This document shows positions 43,891-54,674 of a stretch of DNA of 64,000 bases, piece by piece (position 1 is the stretch's first letter; each line of letters opens with the position of its first letter). The DNA is from Macrocystis pyrifera (Eukaryota; Sar; Phaeophyceae; Laminariales; Laminariaceae), in assembly GCA_031763025.1 (NCBI GenBank), contig JASSKH010000026.1, positions 8,482,408 through 8,546,407 on the forward strand. The letters are read 5' to 3'. Under the pieces are notes generated by a model, which searched no databases, was not told where the DNA came from, and saw only the letters and a program-made list of their open reading frames with translations. The position numbers and the translations under genes are program-made.

Positions 43891-43971
<81 letters not shown>

Positions 43972-44107
43972 ACCTCCTCAACTCTCGCCATCAATAAGAA
44001 GATCTAAATCAGAAGAAGCGAAGCACTGCTTTCCAGCTGCCAGAACCACCTGCGTCCCTTACCACTACCCTTACCACTACCCACTAGAGAGCGGTCTCCG
44101 CTTCACA
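43523..44107 (+). repeat. 3' LTR of the nested gypsy, with 81-base poly-C
   Basis: 585 bp. Apart from the poly-C run at 43891-43971 and a 4-bp CTAG-AGAG difference near the end, it matches the 5' LTR. Because LTRs are identical at insertion, the C tract arose (or was gained in assembly) after integration. Confidence 0.9.
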
Positions 44108-44111
44108 GTAG

Positions 44112-44226
44112 GCGGCGATGCGTTGCAGGTCTTTGATGACCTCGTTGATCACCTTGACGAACCAGCCGGGGGCGACGCTGTTGCCCTGCGGCATGACGAG
44201 CCACGAATAGCCTACCAGGCGTGCAG
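44112..44226 (-). pseudogene. Upstream RT fragment of the split gypsy
   Basis: Reading minus, LVGYSWLVMPQGNSVAPGWF and KVINEVIKDLQRIAAY are RT motifs that directly precede the catalytic YLDD. The last codon TAC is the target duplication. Beyond 44226 the RT signal stops abruptly, so the element is 5'-truncated here. Confidence 0.75.
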
Positions 44227-44442
44227 AAGGTGGTGAGGGGAATGTTAAGATAATGGGGTTATGTGGTACCTGTGTGTAGCAATCAGCAGGGACGGATCCT
44301 AGTTCGGCTGTGGACCAGGTGTGTGTATATGTGGGAGATACCACGAGCATGCACATCAACAGAGAAGGACCTTGCACGAAATCTTGATTGTCTTTCTTCA
44401 CTTAACTGGACGAAAAATAAATCAAATACGATGATACTTACT
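44227..44442. other. Unassigned spacer
   Basis: About 215 bp between the truncated gypsy RT fragment and the end of the minus-strand copia LTR. Nothing recognisable. Confidence 0.3.
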
Positions 44443-44713
44443 TGCAGTCTCGCCGTCCTGTTGTCAATGCAGTAGGCCCGCTAGGTAGAGCTAGTCGTCA
44501 CCACCAAAGGAAAGGTGGACAATGCACGTCACAATCTCAGAGAAGGCGGACGAAGAACTGAAGATCGTACCAAACCAAGGCCTGTACTCTTATTATACAT
44601 ATCTGGAAGATACGTTACACATATATGCGGCGCAACCTATTCCAAATGCGATACAACCTTAGCCAATCAGTTTTAATACATGTATAGAATTTGTTAAAGC
44701 GTAATATCTATCA
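44443..44713 (-). repeat. Probable 3' LTR of the minus-strand copia
   Basis: Starts TGATAGATATTACGC right after the polypurine tract. The end is placed at GGCGAGACTGCA (44443) because LTRs usually end in CA; with no second copy to compare, that boundary is uncertain. Confidence 0.5.
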
Positions 44714-45150
44714 CGCCCCCAGCTGAACAGAATCACTGCATGGCTAGTCGTGAACCGTGTGAATAGTAACAACATAAACCGCGTCTGAATCGTAGACGTA
44801 AAGACAACAATGAGCAAAGGTCCAGCGAGCGCTCGACATCACCAGACATTCCTACCCGCTCGCTAGGTCTCGGGGTTGCTATCATGGTGAGCGTCGCAAG
44901 AGTTGCCGTTAGTAAGACAAAGTATTCAGTTCAGAAACTCATGCCCGAGTGTATCTTGTAAAAAGTCGTGAATGATACAGACTTAACATGCGTTTGTATG
45001 AGCACAAAGTCTGAAATAAAAAATAATCCGTTGAGCATACAGAGTAATACATAAATACTTGTTAACCGCATACAGAAACAACTGAATAACAAATACACGC
45101 CCCTCAATACAAGTGCTTATGCAGATGGCAATGGCGATCTTGTAGAGTCG
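44714..45150. other. 3' untranslated region of the minus-strand copia
   Basis: Between the RNase H stop and the polypurine tract there is no coding signal. Confidence 0.4.
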
Positions 45151-46819
45151 TTATACCTCGTAGGCGAAGTTGGTTATCTTATCCAGCATGGCCTTAAACT
45201 TCGGATATTCCAAGAATTTGGTGAAAATATCCGCTAGCTGATCTGCCGTCTTGACGTGGGATACGATGATCTTGTTCGATGCGACCAGCTCGGGCAGAAA
45301 ATGATATCTCGTACAAATGTGCTCGGTCCTTGACAAGAATGCCGTTGTAACTGATAGTTGGAGAGCTCCCATGTTGTCCTCATACATCTGTACAGAAGAA
45401 AACTGTTGGATGCTTCGTTCTCTCAATAAATCAGAAAGATGCACGCCTTCTTCGCTCGCGTATGCTAGCGCAATGTACTCCGATTCGCACGACGAGAGTG
45501 CAACCACTGGTTGCTTTTTCGAACTCCACGTGACTGGTCTCCTGCATACATGTAAAAGTAACCTGAAACGGAGAGATAGTTGTTTGGATCGTCACTGACT
45601 GTGGCTTGCATCAGAATACCCGTGAAGGTGAAATCCTTTGAATACCTCACGCTGAGATCTGGCGTTTCCTTAAGGTATCGGAGTATCCTCTTCGCGGCTA
45701 TAATATGTTCATCCCTCGGGTTACTCATCGCCCGAGTTAACTGCATTACAGAGCAGGCAATGTCCTAGCGCGTACACGTCGATAAATAGATGAGACTGCC
45801 CACAATTTCTCGGCATAGCTGCTTGTTGACATCGTCCAGTAGAGTAGAGTATCCTCTTCGCGGCTATAATATGTTCATCCCTCTGGTTACTCATCGCCCG
45901 AATTAACTGCATTACAGAGCAGGCAATGTCCTAGCGTGTACACGTCGATAAATAGATGAGACTGCCCACAATTTCTTGGCATAGCTGCTTGTTGACATCG
46001 TCCAGTAGAGTCCCGACTTTCAGGTCCAGGGTTTTCTAATGCCTGGTGTGCTTACTGACTAAACCGTGTCGCTGCAGAATTGTGTTGACATAGTTGCCTT
46101 GGTTGATGTCCAGAGTACCTTTCAGACGATCACGAGACACCTGCATTCCTCGAATGAGATAAACATCTCCCAGGTCCTTCATTGCGAAATTAGTCATCAG
46201 GAATGCCTTGGTCTTGGAAATACCTACCTCTGATGATCCGGTCGCCAGTAAGTTGTCGACATATAACACAATGAACACTTTAAACGAGTGATCACTCTTG
46301 ACGTAAATGCAAGGGTCAGACATGCAACCCTTGAATCCTTCGGCGATAAGTTCATGGTGGATAGTTCCGTGCTGTTGCGGGGTGATTGTCTGAGTCGATA
46401 CAAGCTCTTCTTTAGTTTGCAGACATATGGTTGTCCATTTAGGTCTAGTTCTTCGAAACCAACTGGTTGTCTCACGTATACCTCTTCTTTTATCTCACTC
46501 CGAAAAAATGCTGTCAGTACATCGAGCTGGATCACATCCCAATCGTGGCTGGCGGCAATCGCCAACCCAATGCGGATACTCCGAATGCGACAGACTGGGG
46601 CGTATGTGCTTCCAAAACTGCTCCAGCTACCTGAGGACAACCTTGTGTACAGAACCGAGACTTGTAGAGACCGTCAGGCTTACCCTTAAACACCCACATT
46701 GAACAGATGATCTTGTGGCCCTCTGGTGCAGGAACCAACTCGAAGACTTTGTGCTTCGACATGTTTGCAAGCTCCCTTTCCATAAATGCTAGCCACTCCG
46801 GAGCTTGAGTTGATGCCAT
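45151..46819 (-). pseudogene. Copia RT and RNase H, frameshifted
   Basis: RT motifs in order on the minus strand: SMWVFKGKPDG, VIQLDVLTAFFRSEIKEEVYV, PVGFEELD, KKSLYRLRQSPR, LYVDNLLATG (the usual YVDD is YVDN, a lost catalytic Asp), MKDLGDVYLIRGM, then MSNPRDEHIIAAKRILRYLK. RNase H: VALSSCESEYIALA and ADIFTKFL. Changes of frame at about 46320, 45680 and 45507, the 166-bp tandem duplication and the YVDN change make it inactive. Confidence 0.8.
45681..46012. repeat. 166-bp tandem duplication in copia RT
   Basis: Copies 45681-45846 and 45847-46012 differ at only a few positions. 166 is not a multiple of three, so the duplication itself shifts the frame. High identity implies a recent event after the element was inserted. 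Confidence 0.85.
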
Positions 46820-48530
46820 AGTTTCCCGATGGCTTCTTGGCGTGAATGAGACTTCGGGGTGGTAGGTTTTTCAATGAGCGGATGGTCGATAAAATAAGCG
46901 TAGTCGAGAGTCGACGGATAAATAGCTGTTAAGTTGGCCGATTCAGGTCCCACGTTGTAGTCTCCGAGTTGCCTCAGTTGACGTGCGATTCGTTTTTCTT
47001 TTGCCGCTTCGAATGGTTGACTGTCAACGTCTCTATCACTTTCCTCGTCGCTATCGCCTGATGTGCCCCCAGTCTGGCTCACATCGGTGTCCGATTGGGC
47101 GTCTTTTCCTGCTTCTGGTCTCTCCTCCTGCGTACCAAGCGATATAGATGGCGACTCCAAATCGAGAAAGCTGTCGCCATCGCTGTCGTGGTAATCGTAG
47201 TCAAGAGTGTTGAGCTTACCAAGTAGAGTCTCGATGAACGTACTCGACGATCTTGGTTCCAGATTTCCAGATCCGGTATATCTTTGAGATATTCCCGTAA
47301 CCTAACATGCGCCCTTCTCATGCATTCATAGTTAGCTTCTTGACGTATCGCTCTTGATGCACGAACGCTCGCGCACCAATGGTCCGAAGGTGCTCGAGTG
47401 ATGGAGGTGTTCCACCGTGCCACATCGAGAAAGATGTTTTGCCTCCCATCGGGGTGGACGGGACACGATTTGCTAGATAAACCGCCATGCCGAACGCCTC
47501 CTGCCAGAGAAATTTCGGAACACCTGCCTCGGCCAGAAAAGATCTAGTCATGTTCCACAGAGACGCCCCTCACGTTCTGACTTCTTGTTCTGCTGCGGTG
47601 TATTCGTTGCCGCAAATTCCTGCTTGATTCCGGCCTGGAAGCAGTACTCTCGATACTCCAGTCCGGTATACTCGCCCCCCGCAATCCGAGCGAAGACGTT
47701 GAAGTCGATGCCCAGACGGAATCATCACGTTGTTGGGGTAGATAATTATGGTGTCTATAGCGTCGTTTTTCTTGCTGAGACAATACACCGTGTAGTGGTC
47801 AGTGAATTTGACCACATAGCTATTGCCTGCTCCAGATGCTGGGCTTATAGGTCCGGATCGGTCTGTGTACACTAGCTCTAGGGGATGTGTCACTTCAATA
47901 AGCGCCACCTTTGGGTGGTTCTGCCTCTTGCTTTTCGCTACGCCGGATGCATCCTAGTTTGAAACGGAGAAACTGTGTGTTATTCACAATCATTCCAGTG
48001 TCTTTCTCTTGCGCTAGTTTCTTCATAGTTTGAGCGTTGGTATGGTCTAAGCGACGGTGCCCCAACATCACACTGGACGTTTCTCCAACGTTTGCATGCT
48101 CGCTCGGTAGTTTCGGTAGACCGCGTCCAGAAAATAAAGACTAATGTCTACTCTTAACGGAAGTTTTATCTTTTTTCTGTAAGCGCAGGAAACGAAGATA
48201 TTGTCGTCTTTACCCTGTTTGCTAGCGCGGCCGACGAAGACAGAAGATTGCGACCAAGACCAGGCACCAACAAACCCGACATAGCCACCTCTCGTTGTTT
48301 GTCTGCAGTGTTCTCGACACCTGTCGTGAGTTTCGCCGTTCTGGTGGCTAAATAACAATCCGTGCGATCCGGCTCCGTACACATTTTTCGGTGGTCGAAG
48401 CTCCTGGTATTCGCCAAATTGCTGGTCTACGTTCGGGATCATCGCAGGGTCGATCATATGATGAGCAGTCACGGTCGACTAGTAGCGGTAGCCCTTCGGT
48501 CTTGATAGCCGATGCGGATGAACATGCCAC
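46820..48530 (-). pseudogene. Copia protease and integrase, frameshifted
   Basis: Remnants on the minus strand: a damaged protease site where the expected DSG-type motif reads VDRDCSS before a shift into HHMIDPAMIPN (about 48475); the integrase finger region (RRLDHTNAQTMKKLA, about 48045); LELVYTDRSGPISPASG (first Asp) and FTDHYTVYCLSKK (about 47880-47760); and FLWQEAFGMAVYLANRVP with SFSMWHGGTPP (about 47510-47400). An acidic spacer at 47160-46800 (SDEESDRD) precedes RT. Broken in several frames. Confidence 0.7.
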
Positions 48531-51469
48531 GAAGGTAACCGAACACGTCTCTGTTGCAGGAGAGATGATCGCTGGTAGTGCAGAAATGGGGAGAGCTGAT
48601 TGAGGGATTTTCTGCTGAGTCTACAGATCTCCTGGTCAACGGTGGTCGCGAGTCTTCCGCCCTCTGGGCGGGGCTACCCTTAGGCTTAGGGATAGTGGTG
48701 TTGTCAGCACCTGGCGGTCAGCGAAAGTCCCGGTGTCAACTGCATCTTGGGATCCAGCACAAGCTGCCGCGGGGCTCGCGAGCGTAGCGCGAGCAGAGCG
48801 GCCCAAAAGAGTGAAAGCCAGCTCGGTCGATGGCCCGGTTGAAGAGGCTGCTAAGCCGTGTACGGTACCGGAACCGCTGGTAGTCGTGGTCGTCGAGGCG
48901 TCGGGCAGGTTGATTGTTCCTGCGGGACACTCGGCAATGGTTAACAAGTCCCAGCGTTGCTCATCGAGAAGAAACGTCGAGGCGAGCGTCCTTGTAAGGC
49001 TCGACGTTTGAACCTCCTCCCACCCATACCTCAAGGTGATCATTCAATCAGGGGATCAACACTTGGTCAAGCGACGACTGTTGAAATGGGTGACAAGGGG
49101 GGGCGGTGTTATTGGAGGAGATGAAGGAGGAAACTCATCCTGATGAAGGCGAAGCTAATCCTGGGTCCCGAAGAAATACCGTTCCGCAGAATGTGCGATA
49201 TCGGTAACAAGCGTGCAGCGTCGAAAGTAGTGGCGCCGAAATCGTGATCGGTCGCCCACGCTGCCACTGGTGATACACATGTCGTCGCAGCTGCCGTCCA
49301 TCGTCGAGCATGTCCAACGCTGCGAAAAGCAAAGTTTCCTACAGGCCTTCACGCTGCAATCTAGGCTGCCACTGTTCGAAGTATAAAGAATAGACCACTG
49401 AGCTACTAAGTCAGCGCTGACTGAGTAGCTCAGTGGTCTGTCCATTATATTTCGAACAAAAAAAGTTGATATCTCGAATAGCTACAGCTGAGGCAGCGTT
49501 CACCTTGAGCACGTATAGCTTGTGCGCGAGCGGTGCTGGCGAGCAGAGGCGAAAGTAGCGGTGGTGCTATTGTGCAAATATCTCGTCTACACGGTATCAC
49601 ATCGAAAGCCACCGAGGGTACTCCATAAAGAGATAGTCGGCGTCGCTCATGTCCAGATGGTTTCTGGCAGTCCAGCAGGGGTGGTGTCGATCGTGTACTC
49701 CCTTAATAGACCCAGAGAAGCGTCAACACGGATGATGCGCAGGCTCCAGAGGCTGCCACAAGTATGTGCCGGTTGCAAGCCGCCACGGTTGTGACGATTG
49801 CGGGAGACCGATGCAGGCGCCAGGAGCGTCGCAATTTTGGGGAGGGCGCGATTGCGGCCACCACAGTTGCGGTAGCGTCTTCATGGTTAGGCGACGCCAC
49901 TGTCGCTGCTGCTGCTCGGAAATGCAGCCGGCAGACGTGGAAGAACGGCGGTAATAGTGGGTGGTATTGCGGTGTTTGCATGCGGCGTTGTTTGGCACGG
50001 TCGGTGGTAGGCGCGGGGGAGCGAAGGGTGTGAGCGCGGTGGTCGCGGACGGGAGCGTCTGAACCCTGCTGGGTACAGGTGCAGTCGTAGCCGCATGGGT
50101 GGGGGCAGTGGAGGCCGGGGGTGGCGTGTACACCGGGATAGGAGCACAGTGAGCCCTATGAAAGGGCGCAGGATGGTGGGCGCGGTGGTTGGGCGCGGCT
50201 GTCGTCGCGGCGGCATACTCCGTGGTAGCCGTCGCGGCTTTTGGCTGTTGAGGTCGGATACAATATCGCATGCTGTGTTGTTTTCAATTCGTTTTTGCGC
50301 AGCTCCCCTAGCACACCCCAGAGGGGAACCTTGTACGTACCTTTAATACACGTATAACAACAACATCCGCCCAACAACTTACGTTAACGTCCGCCCAACA
50401 ACATGTATATTTTTTGTGGATAGATGTAGAGGTATAGAGGGTCATCTTTCAATCAGTTTAGTTGCTTAGTTGGTTGAATTGGACTGACAGAGGCTGGGAA
50501 CTGGGAAGGGTCGAGATTTGAGATCGACCGGGGTTGACATGTACGTGTATGTTCTTACGTTATTTTTACGTAGAAAGGATGAAGACCATATATTAATAGC
50601 AGTACGGGGCTCTACTCGTGGGTTTAGATGAACAGGGGTCTGGCACTGGGTGTGAGATCGGCGAATTGAAAGGAGAAGGGGGGCTTCAGCTGGAAATAGG
50701 AACTGAGAATGAGTGATTGCACAAGAAAAAACTGCGGCTGCTGCTGCTGAAGCGTGGAAAAAAAACACACCCACTCTTGGTGCCGATGCGGCAGGGGACG
50801 AAGGATCAGGCAACGTAGGGGCTCGTGAAGTTGCTGCTTGGTGCTGTTGCAGCTGCCATTGCGGCCGCGGAGGCTGCGGATTGCGCTGATATGGTGGCAT
50901 CTGCTTCTGCGGATGCGTAGAATGCTGCTGCTGCCGTCGTTGCGGCCACTGCTGCTGCGGGTGCGGAAGGTGTGGAAACACTGCTGCCGTCGTTGCGGCT
51001 GCTGCTCCTGCGGCCGATGCGGTTGCTGAGGGGGTTGAGGATGCGGGAGATGCGGTGAATGCAGTTATAGGGAAAAGGAGCAATACAAAGTGGGATCGGA
51101 GGCGGGGGTACAACGTCTGTACTGTAGCACACGCACCTATCATACGCATACATGATACGTACTGCTGTCCGTTACAGAGTTGTACTTCTTTAAAAAAAAC
51201 ACGGGTACTCGCGAGTACAAACTCTCTTTGTTCAAAGAGTACCTGTGACGGGTACGAGTAACACATTACACTCGCGAGGCCCGAGTACCCGCGAACTCGC
51301 GAGTAACGAATACCCGGGTACCCGCTGATTTACCCCTCGTAACCCCAGGGATGTTTCATCACCTTAGCCGCGTCCCTTGTGCAGTACCTGGTATAACGTA
51401 CAGATCTGCAGGAACCCTTATAAGGGGTGCACGATTTTTTTTTTCCAGCGCCTCGCGTCGATTGTTTAG
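48531..51469. other. Unassigned region with Ala-rich low-complexity frames
   Basis: At 48636-49043 a minus-strand frame lies where copia Gag would be expected, but I cannot recognise Gag in it. At 49723-50271 and 50466-51266 minus-strand frames of 182 and 266 codons are dominated by Ala, Pro, Thr and Ser from GCN-type repeats (TGCTGC, GCGGCC); I judge them by-products. A tRNA-like palindrome lies at 49374-49460. GAGGGGAACCTTGTACGTA near 50322-50340 is a relic of the 2.3-kb tandem unit. Confidence 0.4.
49374..49460. repeat. Palindrome built on a tRNA A-box half
   Basis: Positions 49392-49439 form a 48-bp palindrome with one mismatch pair, centred at 49415/49416. Its right half reads GCTGACTGAGTAGCTCAGTGG, of which TAGCTCAGTGG is a good Pol III A box. 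Weaker pairing continues outwards to TTCGAA on both sides. The same palindrome occurs at 58890-58971. Confidence 0.75.
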
Positions 51470-52150
51470 GGTTTTGCGCGGGTCAGTAGGGTTTCAAAGT
51501 GTCGCGGGTCGGGCTGGGTCGGGTCAAGAAGTTTTGCATTTTCGCGGGTCGGGTCGGGTCGGGTCAAGAGGTTTTGAAATCTCACGGGTCGGGTCAAGTC
51601 GGGTCAGGAGGTTTTGAAATCTCGCGGTCAGGGGGTGCTCGGAATGTCACGGGTCGGGTGAGGTCATGACCCGTAGGATACGGGTGATTCGCGGGGCGGG
51701 TCACCATGACCCACGAATTATTTTTGTCTGACTCACAGGTCAGACCCGCGGGTCGGTGGCCCGCGGATCCGTGCTTTTACTAACGTGCAGCTAGCTGCCG
51801 GAAGGGCGCCTTTGTGACCCGCGGGTCCGACATTGTACAGCAAAAAATACTCGCCGTTTCCAACCCGAAGGCCTCTCTCGTACCGATGCTCCGACTTCCG
51901 AGAGCATATCATGGCGTGTAGAATAATCACACGTGAATCCCGGGTCGGACGAAACCGTATTAATAGTATATTCTTGTATTCATGTTCACGTCCGTCCATT
52001 TCCACAAACAGAAAGGCCACGCTATCATGCTGGAGGCGGCACAGCTACGCCGTAGGCCACACAGCTAGGTCGCTCGCCGGGGCGAAGCAGAAGCCATCGG
52101 GTCAGAGCTATAGGATTGACCTCGGGGTCGGGAGGTATCCGCCCGGCAGA
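51470..52150. repeat. GGGTC-rich array, copy III
   Basis: GGGTCGGGTC runs with AAGAGGTTTTGAAATCTC spacers (51500-51640), followed by a non-array part (51830-52140) that is the inverted counterpart of 32300-32700. It ends about 55 bp before the copia 5' LTR. Confidence 0.75.
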
Positions 52151-52204
52151 GTATGGGTGTGCCTTTCTCGTCATGGTATTTTTTCAAGCGCACACCACAC
52201 AATG

Positions 52205-52443
52205 TGTCAGAATATTTTGAGGTGCAAGAACGACTCAATAAGTTATTGGGTTTTGTACTGTATGGTATGGCAGTTTGCTATGATATGAAACCGTCTATAC
52301 AGGCAGCTTCGACACGCCTGTGCCGTGAGATAATAATTCACCCTGTTTTCATTCTACCCGAACGTCTGCCCAGCGCTAGCGACTGCATGCTCTTCTGCAG
52401 CAGCGCCGTCACTACTGCATGCTCTACTGCTGTAGTATCGACA
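52205..52443 (+). repeat. 5' LTR of the plus-strand copia
   Basis: 239 bp, TGTCAGAATATTTTG ... GTAGTATCGACA. Includes GCATGCTCTTCTGCAGCAGC, also present in the 3' LTR. Flanked on the left by CAATG. Confidence 0.9.
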
Positions 52444-52544
52444 GGTTGTGAGCCTCGCGGTGGTGGCGATTCAGAGTCAACAATACCCTCCCCTTTCCGA
52501 AAAGGGTACTCCCCAGTCGATGGGGAACCCAACTAATATCACGG

Positions 52545-52895
52545 TTGGATTACACTGCAGCGGTCGCTGACGTACGAGGACAGGCTCGGCAAAGTGATGT
52601 CGGGCATCGAGACTGCACCTGCAGCCCTGGAGGAAGCAGCTACCCAGCTGCAGAAAAAACGCAACACGCCAAAGAGTGTCGCCGCTTCGACGAGAAGAAA
52701 GGTAAGATTTTTACTCGAATGCTTCTTGCCACGGCGGATTGCCGAGAAGGGTATGCTAGTGTTGCCGCTCAGGTTGTTCAAGCTTACGCTCCTGTAGGAA
52801 CCGCCGAGTTTGGCGATGGTCGCGGTGCAGTGATGGCTCTGGAGGCGAAATACCGTCTTGATGGTCAGTCGAGAATGCAGGAGCTGCACGATTAA
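52545..52895 (+). pseudogene. Copia Gag N-terminal part, ends at premature stop
   Basis: The frame that matches Gag becomes coding-like from about 52690 (FDEKKGKIFTRMLLA) and runs to a TAA at 52893-52895 (QELHD-stop-LANL). The next codon continues in the same frame into 52911-54674, so a single change, probably CAA to TAA, separates them. Another frame from 52597 may be the true Gag start followed by a frameshift. Confidence 0.6.
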
Positions 52896-52910
52896 CTCGC
52901 TAATCTACGA

Positions 52911-54674
52911 GTGACCGAGGCTGAAAAATATAATCTTGCGCGAGTAATTCAGGAATTGCGCCGCATTTGTGTCGAACTGGGAGAACTCGGTGATGCTGTA
53001 GTCCCCGCTCGCAAGACGTACGCATTCTTCAGGACACTCCCTGATGGGAAGTACGAATTGCTGAAGACAGCACTGCTTTGTGACAGGCAGCGTGATGGCA
53101 GCACCTCGAAATTCGAAGATTTAGCAGCTCGAGCAACATCCTACCATGCCATGCAAATTCGTGAAAAGGTTACCGCTGAAGATGAAAGTGCGGGCCGAGG
53201 CGAAAATAGTGCAGGCAGTCACGAGCGCGCACTGAATACAGTAGCGCACGGAGGATCTCGCAACTTCCGTAGAAACAACGGTCGAGGTCAAGGAAGAGGA
53301 CGTCGAGGCAATGATAATACCAATAGCTCCGCGACAGGCAACAACAATAACGGCGGTTACACGTCTACGAACTTGAACTGGAAGTCACATGAGAATAATA
53401 ACACAGGTGGAACAGGTGCTGGACGCGGAAGAGGCAACCAAGCTCGAGGAGGACGAGGACGTGGACGAAATGACGGAAAGAACCGCCACGGCCGTTGCAA
53501 TTACTGTCGGAACTCCACGGAGCACGGCTGGCACGACTGTCCCCTTCGCCACTTGCACGAACAGACCGACGAACCCCAGCATGCTAATACTACACACGTT
53601 AGTCCCGCGGAGGTATCTACTTCGCAAGCTTGGTGCACGAGTACCGAGAACGCCGACCTAGAAAACTTTCAGGTTGTTGTCGGCGATGGCGGGGAATCCC
53701 CGAGTCATGAAGAAATGCAGAAATATATCGCATTCCCGGCGATGATGGAAATAGGAACAAGCACGCCCCCCGGTGACACAGCAGTGTTCATCGATACCAC
53801 AGCATCGAGCCATATGGTGACCGCCGAATCCCGGCTTTGTCAACATGTGGTGGATGCAATCGCCTGCAGTGTGCGCATCAACGGGTTATGCGGACTTTCG
53901 AACGCAACGTCCGAAGGGACGCTCGTGTTTCGACTACGAAATGAACGAGGTGAGATGGTACCGATCAGCCTGGAAGTGCTGATTGTTCCCAATCTAGGGG
54001 CGAGTATATTGTCGGTAGGAGCACTCCACGAAAAGGGGGTGAAGCTCGACCTATTGTCCGTCCGTCCTGTTCTACGCAAAGGCAAACACGCATTTCCGAT
54101 TTCAACGGAACTTCCACGGATGTATGTCCTCTATATAGTCCCGGATGCGCAAGAGATGAAACAAAACGTATTCCGCACAACAGTGGACGCTGACGCGTGG
54201 CACCGAAGGATGGGCCACTGTAACCCGCGCGCATTGAAACAGCTAGCTGAGAAACCGACAACAGGGGTGAAGTTTAACCGCAACATCGAAGCAGGTGAAT
54301 GCGAAGTTTGCGCAGTTTCCAAAAACAGAAAAAGTGCGCACCCCCCCCCGTCCGATCGCCCCCGCTCCAGTACACGGCTTGCGCTCGGCCGCGTTGACCT
54401 GTGGGGGAAGCATCCCGTTACGTCGTACGGAGGCTGCCAATCTCTCGCCATCTTCACGGATGACATGTCGCGTATGAGGTGGGTGGTTATTATTGAGATG
54501 AAAGACGAAGCAGCTGAGGCCCTTCACCAGGTGATCCAAGATGTCGCTGACCCTGAAGGTATCTGCATTGGCAAGATTAGGTGCGATGGGGGAGGCGAAT
54601 TTAAACGAAGGTTTCAAGCGCTGACGCAGTCACTTGGAATCCCGATAGAGACAAACCCTCCGTACATTCCTTAA
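52911..54674 (+). pseudogene. Copia Gag C-terminus, protease and integrase
   Basis: 588 codons to a TAA at 54672-54674. Residues 1-100 are Gag; then an Asn/Gly/Arg-rich stretch and a zinc-knuckle-like CNYCRNSTEHGWHDC (about 196-210). The protease reads FIDTTASSHM (about 292-301), where the usual Asp-Ser/Thr-Gly is Asp-Thr-Thr, a damaged active site. Integrase: HHCC finger WHRRMGHCN ... CEVC (about 430-465), VDLWG, and RCDGGGEF (about 557). The stop replaces what is usually Gln in the PPYIPQGN context, before the catalytic Glu at NSIAERGFG (about 54690). Confidence 0.85.

Larger units (their letters stand above)
39080..44107 (+). mobile_element. Nested, internally deleted Ty3/gypsy element
   Basis: LTRs at 39080-39580 and 43523-44107 both start TGTGATATGGGTGG and end CCGCTTCACA. 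The flanking duplication is GTAG (39076-39079 and 44108-44111). The primer-binding site follows the 5' LTR after two bases (TGGCGTCGTCGC, 39583) and a polypurine tract precedes the 3' LTR (GGGTGGGCTAA). The interior codes only for the 3' end of Pol; the rest is non-coding. The element sits exactly in the YLDD codons of the minus-strand gypsy, so it is younger than that host. Confidence 0.9.
35284..44226 (-). mobile_element. Decayed minus-strand Ty3/gypsy element, split by an insertion
   Basis: Reading minus: part of RT at 44226-44112, interruption by the element at 39080-44107, then RT/RNase H (39079-38200), a long linker, integrase (37160-36480), integrase C-terminus, chromodomain and a Tudor-like module (36374-35284). 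Gag, protease and the first half of RT are missing beyond about 44226. No LTR of its own is found on either side. Frameshifts and stops occur in every domain. Confidence 0.8.
44443..48530 (-). mobile_element. Decayed minus-strand Ty1/copia element
   Basis: Reading minus: protease remnants near 48500, integrase 48070-47318, spacer 47160-46800, RT 46819-46036, RNase H 45746-45151, then a polypurine tract (GCTGGGGGCG, about 44723-44714) and an LTR (44713-44443). The order protease, integrase, RT, RNase H is that of copia. The 5' LTR was not found, and gag is not recognisable upstream of 48530. Confidence 0.8.

Noticed and set aside
43740-44236. Poly-Gly and poly-Pro frames at 43.8-44.0 kb
   Set aside because: By-product of the 81-base C run in the LTR. 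The useful part (RT fragment) is a different, minus-strand reading.
49723-51266. Minus-strand Ala/Pro/Thr-rich frames of 182 and 266 codons
   Set aside because: Built from GCN and TGC repeats in GC-rich DNA. No motif, signal or splice structure supports a gene.
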